A stretch of 64,000 bases of DNA from Kocuria sp. TGY1127_2 (GTDB lineage: Bacteria > Actinomycetota > Actinomycetes > Actinomycetales > Micrococcaceae). Numbering within the stretch: position 1 is the first letter of the stretch; the number at the start of each line of letters is the position of its first letter. This document shows positions 58,787 to 64,000 of the stretch, in pieces. A model generated the notes under the pieces. The model was not told the origin of the DNA. It made no database searches and saw only the letters and a program-made list of their open reading frames with translations. Both the position numbers and the translations under genes were made by a program. The stretch covers positions 2,480,001 to 2,544,000 of the forward strand of contig NZ_AP022834.1 in NCBI RefSeq assembly GCF_013394385.1. Direction: 5' to 3'.

Positions 58787-59527
58787 CTACCGGTCCAGGT
58801 GCAGGAATCCGCGCAACAACGACTCCGTGCCCTGCACGTGATTCCGAGCGACGGACTCGGCAAGTTCTGGCTCCCCCTCGAGTATCGCTTCGACGAGTTC
58901 GCGGTGCTGATCATTCGAATGCTTGAGATTGGAAGCCAGCAGAGGAATCCTGTTCAGCAGATCGTTGACCAGGGCACGTGACTCAATGACGCACTCAGTC
59001 AGTCGACGAGATCCCGTGGCTTCGGCTATGGCGATGTGAAGTCTCGAATCCAGCCGTCGGTAGTGTTCTGCCGGAGCTTCCATGACCGCCTGGGACGCCG
59101 TCCGAAGGTCTCGACGCTGCCGGGCGGTCAGGTCGGACTCCGCCGCCAGCCGGGCGACCCCTGTTTCGACAACCGATCGATACAACAGAATGTCGTTGGC
59201 TTGGCTGGGGTCGACCTCTAGGGGAAGGTCCGTCTCCGGTACCGCAGTCGTCACGAATGTTCCTCCGTAGCGGCCCCTTCGGACTTCCAGGTATCCGTGT
59301 CCCTGAAGGTCGTGGAGGACGCTTCGAAGAGTCGACCGGGAAACGTGCATCTGTTCGGCTAGTTCCCGCTCCGAAGGCAGTTTTTCACCCGGTGGGATCG
59401 CCCCGACCTTGACCAGACGTACCAAGGCCTCGAAGGTCGCTTCCAGAGTATTTGCTGCGCGGACGGGACGAATCAACGAATGAGGATCCCCGAGATTGCG
59501 CTGACATCCCGTCGCTCCACCCGTCAC
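58787..59527 (-). CDS. GntR-family regulator (FadR/FCD subfamily)
   Basis: 246 residues. N-terminal winged helix (PPGEKLPSERELAEQMHVSRSTLRSVLHDLQGHGYLEVRRG) and a C-terminal FCD ligand domain with metal-binding His positions (LDSRLHIAIAEATGS, NDQHRELVEAI). It lies divergent to the amine-utilisation operon across 205 nt and most likely represses it until the amine or an intermediate binds. Confidence 0.9.
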   Translation of the reverse strand: MTGGATGCQRNLGDPHSLIRPVRAANTLEATFEALVRLVKVGAIPPGEKLPSERELAEQMHVSRSTLRSVLHDLQGHGYLEVRRGRYGGTFVTTAVPETDLPLEVDPSQANDILLYRSVVETGVARLAAESDLTARQRRDLRTASQAVMEAPAEHYRRLDSRLHIAIAEATGSRRLTECVIESRALVNDLLNRIPLLASNLKHSNDQHRELVEAILEGEPELAESVARNHVQGTESLLRGFLHLDR

Positions 59528-59732
59528 CTGTCGACCACCCTTCTCTCGCGTCCCAATTCATTTCATTCTAGTGACCTGGGCAAATATGGGGCATCCAAAG
59601 GTCTTAGGACAGACCCTTTGTCAGCGATGGGTGTCACTTTTATGCGCCCTCTTGACAGATTTATGTGACTTACCTCATGATAGTGAGCCACGTTAAAGGT
59701 TGTGAATAATACCTTTGATTGGAAGGGGCTCC

Positions 59733-61154
59733 ATGACCGATCACGAACGGCACCAGTCCGATTACCTCAGGAAGAGACAACTCAACAGGGGCGCGGCGGG
59801 ATGGATTCTGCTTGCCGGCCTGGGCGTCGCCTACGTCGTTTCCGGGGACTTCTCCGGGTGGAATCTGGGCCTCGCCCAAGGTGGGTGGGGAGGCCTGCTC
59901 ATCGCATTCGTTCTGATGGGCCTTATGTACACCTGCATGGTCCTGGGTCTTGCCGAGCTCTCCTCGACCTTGCCGACGGCCGGGGCCGGATACGGATTCG
60001 CGCGGCGGGCCCTGGGCCCGCTCGGAGGGTTCGCAACTGGCATGGCCATCCTGATCGAATACGCCGTCGCACCCGCCGCGATTGCGACCTTCATCGGCGG
60101 ATATATTGAGTCGCTCGGCCTCTTCGGAATCACGAATTCCTGGCCCCTGTACCTCGTGTTCTATCTCGTCTTCATCGGAATCCACTGCGTAGGAGTCGGC
60201 GAGGCTCTCAAGGTCATGTTCGTCATCACCGCGATTGCCGTAGCGGCCCTGATCGCCTTCGTCTGCGGTATGCTCCCCCACTTCGATCCCTCGAATCTGG
60301 TGGACTTCGAGCCTGTCTCGGCGGCGGGCTCCAACTCATTCCTTCCGTTCGGGTTCGCCGGAGTCCTCGCAGCCCTCGTGTACGGGATCTGGTTCTTCTT
60401 GGCCGTCGAGGGGGTGCCGCTCGCAGCGGAGGAAACGGCCAATCCTCAACGCGATATGCCGAGGGGAATCGTAACGGCCATCCTGATTCTGCTCTGCTCA
60501 GGGCTGGCCGTCCTGGTCTTGGCGCCGGGAGGCGCAGGTGCGGTTGCCATGAGCACGTCGGAAAGTCCATTGCCGGATGCTCTGCGTGCCGTGTATGGGC
60601 GGGACAGCTGGTTGGCCCAGGCCGTCAATTACGCCGGGTTGGCAGGTCTGGTCGCGAGCTTCTTCTCCATCATCTTCGCGTACTCGCGGCAGCTCTTCGC
60701 TTTGTCCCGAGCCGGGTACCTGCCTCGCTGGTTGTCCCTCACGACCGGACGAAACACCCCGGCTCTGGCCCTCGTGGTCCCCGGGACCATCGGATTCATT
60801 CTTGCCGCCACCGTCCGAGACGGCGGCCTGCTGATCAACATCGCCGTATTCGGCGCCACTGTTTCCTATGTACTGCTCAATCTCTCCCACGTCATCCTGC
60901 GCGTACGGGAACCAGATTTAAAGCGCGGTTATTACACCCCGGGTGGGATCGTGACGACCTCGATCTCCTTGGTTCTGGCTGTCATCGCCGTGATCGCCAC
61001 TTTCGTGGTCGACGTCACCGCCGCGTCGTACACACTCGGGGTCTTTGTACTTTCACTGGCCTACTTCTGGTTCTACAGCCGTCACAGAGTGGTCACCAGT
61101 GCACCGGAAGAAGAATTCGCTTCGATAGCCGAAGCCGAATCACGCCTCAAATGA
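59733..61154 (+). CDS. APC-family permease, ethanolamine/amine-permease-like
   Basis: About 473 residues with 12 membrane helices. GWILLAGLGVAYVVSGDFSGWNLG and TLPTAGAGYGFARRALGPLGG resemble the ethanolamine permease branch (Eat/EutP) of the APC superfamily. First gene of an operon with a gamma-glutamyl ligase, so it probably imports the amine they consume. GGAAGGGG before ATG 59733 fixes the start; the upstream TTG is unlikely. Confidence 0.85.
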   Translation: MTDHERHQSDYLRKRQLNRGAAGWILLAGLGVAYVVSGDFSGWNLGLAQGGWGGLLIAFVLMGLMYTCMVLGLAELSSTLPTAGAGYGFARRALGPLGGFATGMAILIEYAVAPAAIATFIGGYIESLGLFGITNSWPLYLVFYLVFIGIHCVGVGEALKVMFVITAIAVAALIAFVCGMLPHFDPSNLVDFEPVSAAGSNSFLPFGFAGVLAALVYGIWFFLAVEGVPLAAEETANPQRDMPRGIVTAILILLCSGLAVLVLAPGGAGAVAMSTSESPLPDALRAVYGRDSWLAQAVNYAGLAGLVASFFSIIFAYSRQLFALSRAGYLPRWLSLTTGRNTPALALVVPGTIGFILAATVRDGGLLINIAVFGATVSYVLLNLSHVILRVREPDLKRGYYTPGGIVTTSISLVLAVIAVIATFVVDVTAASYTLGVFVLSLAYFWFYSRHRVVTSAPEEEFASIAEAESRLK

Positions 61155-61201
61155 ACGCCTAGGAGCCCAACCCAGTATCGGCTCCGGAGAAAGGATCACT
61201 C

Positions 61202-62575
61202 ATGCCGGATTCAGGGAAATTGCCTGGAATGCTCGACCTCGATGAACTCGAGGCGCTGGTGGGCAAGGGGGAAATCGACACTGTCGTCGTCGGCATCACC
61301 GACGCTATGGGCAGACTTCAAGGGAAGAGATGCGGCGCCCAATTCTTCCTTGACGACGTCGCCCACCACGGGGTCGAAGGGTGCAACTACCTCCTGGCGG
61401 TGGACGTGGACAACAACACCGTGGACGGATACTCGTGCTCGTCGTGGGAAAACGGCTACGGCGATCTGGTCATGAAGCCGGACTTCGCGACACTGCGGAG
61501 GCTGCCCTGGCTGCCGGGTTCGGCGCTGGTTCTGTGCGATATCCACTCGACGGACGGACGTCCGATCCCGATGTCGCCGAGGCAATTGCTGAAGCAGCAG
61601 ATCGACCGGCTGGAATCCTTGGGGTATCGGGCAAATGCGGCGACGGAACTCGAGTTCATCCTGTTCGAGACAGACTACGAGCACGCCCATACGCGCCACT
61701 ACGCGGATCTCGAACCGTCCACGCAACACAATGTGGACTATTCCCTATTGGCCACGTCGCGCCTCGAACCGGTGATCCGGGATATCCGGGTCGGCATGGA
61801 ACACGCCGGGATGACCGTCGAAGCCTCCAAGGGAGAATGCAACTTCGGCCAGCAGGAAATCACTTTCCGATACCGGGACGCCCTCACAGCCTGCGACAAT
61901 CACAGCATTTACAAGGCTGGGGCCAAGGAGATCGCTGCACAGCACGGTAGATCGATCACGTTCATGGCCAAGTACAACGAGCGCGAAGGCAATTCCTGTC
62001 ACGTTCACTTCAGCCTCACTGACTTGGATGGGAACCCAGTCTCGACCGGAGACAGCGAATACGGGTTCAGCCCAGTGTTCGAACACATGATTGCCGGGCA
62101 GATCGCTTGCTTATCGGATTTCTCCCTCTTCTTCGCCCCCAACATCAATTCCTACAAGCGCTTCCGAGAAGGCAGTTTTGCGCCGACCGCGATCGCGTGG
62201 GGCAAGGACAACCGCAGTTGCGCCCTCCGAGTCGTGGGCGAGGACTGTTCACTGCGGGTCGAGAACCGGGTCGGCGGGGGCGACGTCAACCCATACCTGA
62301 TCGTTGCCGCGATCATCGCAGCGACCTGCCACGGGATCGAAAAGGCTCTCCCGATTCCGCCGATCACCACCGGCAGCGCCTATGTGACCGAGGCCGACAG
62401 AGTTCCCGGTTCTCTCGCTCAGGCCAGGGACTCGTTCACCAAGAGCACGATTGCCCGCGAGCTGTTCGGTGACCAGGTCGTCGATCACTACACCCACGCT
62501 GCCGACATAGAACTGGAAGCGTTCGGACGAGCCGTGACCGATTGGGAAAGGGAGAGAGGCTTTGAACGACTCTGA
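61202..62575 (+). CDS. glutamine-synthetase-like gamma-glutamyl-amine ligase
   Basis: 457 residues, glutamine synthetase fold: N-terminal beta-grasp with AMGRLQGKR, ELEFILFE metal motif, FMAKYNEREGNSCHVHFSL, and PNINSYKRF with NRSCALRVVG. It lacks the GSI adenylylation Tyr region and sits between an amine permease and a gamma-glutamyl hydrolase, so it is best read as a gamma-glutamylpolyamine or gamma-glutamylethanolamide synthetase (PuuA, GlnA3/GlnA4-like) rather than an ammonia assimilator. Preceded by GGAGAAAGG. Overlaps the next gene by 14 nt. Confidence 0.87.
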   Translation: MPDSGKLPGMLDLDELEALVGKGEIDTVVVGITDAMGRLQGKRCGAQFFLDDVAHHGVEGCNYLLAVDVDNNTVDGYSCSSWENGYGDLVMKPDFATLRRLPWLPGSALVLCDIHSTDGRPIPMSPRQLLKQQIDRLESLGYRANAATELEFILFETDYEHAHTRHYADLEPSTQHNVDYSLLATSRLEPVIRDIRVGMEHAGMTVEASKGECNFGQQEITFRYRDALTACDNHSIYKAGAKEIAAQHGRSITFMAKYNEREGNSCHVHFSLTDLDGNPVSTGDSEYGFSPVFEHMIAGQIACLSDFSLFFAPNINSYKRFREGSFAPTAIAWGKDNRSCALRVVGEDCSLRVENRVGGGDVNPYLIVAAIIAATCHGIEKALPIPPITTGSAYVTEADRVPGSLAQARDSFTKSTIARELFGDQVVDHYTHAADIELEAFGRAVTDWERERGFERL

Positions 62576-63332
62576 CAACATACCCGTCATTGGGGTCACC
62601 ACGTACTATCAGGACGCTCAGTGGGGAGACTGGAGTGGTGAGGCCGCCATTCTCCCGGGCAATTATCTGAACGCTCTGGTCGATGCCGGAAGCAGCCCAG
62701 TTCTTCTTCCGCCGAGAGGGACACACCCCGAATTTCTCAGGCTTCTGGACGGTCTGATGATCATTGGAGGACCCGACGTCGATCCGAACAGTTACAGCGA
62801 GGAGCCTCACCCTGCCACTGTCTCGGATCCTGACCGTGACGCTCACGAATTCGCGTTGCTCGGGGCGGCCGAAGCGGCCGATATTCCCCTCCTGTGCATT
62901 TGCCGCGGAGCCCAGATCCTGAACATCGCGCACGGAGGAACCCTGCATCAGCACTTGCCGGAAGTGCTTCCGGACGGTGGACGGTACCGCGCGGCACCCG
63001 CAGTCTTCACAGACACGGAAATCACGGTGGATCCCGGCACCCTCGCATACGGGATCCTGGGAGGTTCGTGCGTCGTCTCCTCGTATCACCACCAGGGCAT
63101 CAATGCCGTCGGTCGGGACCTGAAGGTCACGGCGCGCTCGGCCGACGGACTGCCCCAGGTCCTGGAGAGCACCGGGGATGCCTGGCTCGTGGCCACCCAG
63201 TACCACCCGGAAGAAAAGCGTTTGGACGATGCCCGCCTCTTCTCCGCTTTCGTCAACGCCTGCCGCGAGCACGGTTCCGCACGAAAGGCATCAGATTCAC
63301 CCAGACCATGGCAGAAGGAGGACCCGCGATGA
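62562..63332 (+). CDS. gamma-glutamyl-GABA-type hydrolase (PuuD-like, class I GATase)
   Basis: 256 residues. Peptidase C26 / GATase class I fold: nucleophile Cys in PLLCICRGAQILNIA, LMIIGGPDVDPNSY oxyanion region and catalytic His in ATQYHPEEK. It should release glutamate from a gamma-glutamylated acid after oxidation by the neighbouring dehydrogenase. Overlaps both neighbours (14 nt and ATGA). Confidence 0.88.
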   Translation: MNDSDNIPVIGVTTYYQDAQWGDWSGEAAILPGNYLNALVDAGSSPVLLPPRGTHPEFLRLLDGLMIIGGPDVDPNSYSEEPHPATVSDPDRDAHEFALLGAAEAADIPLLCICRGAQILNIAHGGTLHQHLPEVLPDGGRYRAAPAVFTDTEITVDPGTLAYGILGGSCVVSSYHHQGINAVGRDLKVTARSADGLPQVLESTGDAWLVATQYHPEEKRLDDARLFSAFVNACREHGSARKASDSPRPWQKEDPR

Positions 63333-64000
63333 CGGTTCACGAAATCATCAATCCCGCGAATGAGATGAGGATCCAGGATGTTGAGCTCTTCGACCGGACG
63401 CGGACGGATGAGGCGATCGACCGGGCTGCCGTCGCTTTCGAGACCTGGAAGCATGTCGCCCCCGCGGAGAGGGCCAATATCATGCGCCGGTTCGCGCAAT
63501 CTTTGGATGCCGCGCAAGAGGACCTGGCGCAAATGGAGGTCGCGAATGCGGGCCACGTCATCGGCAACGCCCGGTGGGAAGCCGGAAACGTGCGCGATGT
63601 CATCCAGTACTACTCGGCCGCACCTGAGCGTCTCCTCGGAGATCAGATCCCCGTCGAGGGCGGAATCAACGTCACGTTCCACGAGCCGCTCGGCGTCGTG
63701 GGAGTAATCGTTCCGTGGAACTTTCCGATGCCCATCGCGGGATGGGCCATCGGTCCGGCCCTGGCCGCGGGCAACACCGTGGTTCTCAAACCGGCCGAGC
63801 TCACGCCGCTGACCGCCCTGCGCATAGGACGAATAGCTCAGGACTCCGGCATCCCGGATGGGGTGCTCCAGGTTCTCCCTGGCAAGGGATCCGTGGTCGG
63901 AGAACGCTTCGTGACGCATCCGGCCGTCCGCAAAATCGTCTTCACAGGCTCCACCGCAGTCGGTCAACGAATCATGGCCGGCTGCGCCCCGCGGTCCAAG
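63329..64000 (+). CDS. aldehyde dehydrogenase (partial, cut by window end)
   Basis: The first 224 residues of an NAD(P)-dependent aldehyde dehydrogenase: [36 protein letters not shown] and [11 protein letters not shown]. The catalytic Cys and Glu lie beyond 64000. AAGGAGG precedes the ATG, and the start overlaps the hydrolase stop (ATGA). In this operon it would oxidise the gamma-glutamyl-aminoaldehyde. The frame is open to the last base. Confidence 0.9.
   Translation, partial: MTVHEIINPANEMRIQDVELFDRTRTDEAIDRAAVAFETWKHVAPAERANIMRRFAQSLDAAQEDLAQMEVANAGHVIGNARWEAGNVRDVIQYYSAAPERLLGDQIPVEGGINVTFHEPLGVVGVIVPWNFPMPIAGWAIGPALAAGNTVVLKPAELTPLTALRIGRIAQDSGIPDGVLQVLPGKGSVVGERFVTHPAVRKIVFTGSTAVGQRIMAGCAPRSK

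Overview
The window reads as chromosomal DNA of a high-G+C actinobacterium, most likely a member of the Micrococcaceae (Rothia/Kocuria-like). This is an inference from gene content and order. The block clpC - lsr2 - lysS - panC - DUF2520 - two PH-domain genes - DUF3180 - folK/B/P/E - ftsH - hpt - tilS - zincin - dacB, with ppa divergent, is a Micrococcales-type arrangement. Lsr2, DisA beside RadA, and a short MutY are also actinobacterial.

Layout. (a) 1-4.5 kb: a surface module with an antigen I/II-type wall-anchored adhesin and an overlapping sortase. (b) 4.6-10.4 kb: an APC permease, a VOC protein, a CE1759-type FMN reductase, an Nramp Mn/Fe transporter, a decayed membrane-protein/PadR pair and a HAD hydrolase. 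(c) 10.4-12.5 kb: two secreted proteins of unknown function (one with an aerolysin-like look), a palindromic site, and a candidate ydaO-type (c-di-AMP) riboswitch in front of a remnant Tat-signal gene. (d) 12.5-18.4 kb: thiOSGF behind a TPP riboswitch, divergent thiE, then a succinate-semialdehyde-type dehydrogenase. (e) 18.5-24 kb: a TetR/membrane-protein pair and a MetF-MetE fusion gene preceded by a SAM riboswitch. (f) 24.7-31.7 kb: a small membrane protein, a structured RNA with a strong terminator, a DUF47/PiT pair, and pstSCAB. (g) 31.8-38.2 kb: FUSC-like exporter, radA, disA, a membrane-anchored Ser/Pro-rich protein, mutY and an argA-like GNAT. (h) 38.4-58.7 kb: the housekeeping block listed above. 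(i) 58.8-64 kb: a GntR regulator facing an operon of amine permease, glutamine-synthetase-like gamma-glutamyl ligase, gamma-glutamyl hydrolase and aldehyde dehydrogenase, which continues past the window edge.

Themes: cofactor and methyl metabolism under RNA control (TPP and SAM riboswitches; thiamine, folate, pantothenate and methionine genes), phosphate uptake by two neighbouring systems, c-di-AMP signalling (disA plus a possible c-di-AMP riboswitch), and genes whose start codon sits 6-7 nt after a -10 element, suggesting leaderless mRNAs. I saw no tRNA, rRNA, CRISPR array, IS element or prophage. The least explained parts are the adhesin/sortase pair, the secreted pair at 10.5-11.8 kb, the structured RNA at 25.4 kb and the riboswitch-like leader at 12.2 kb.
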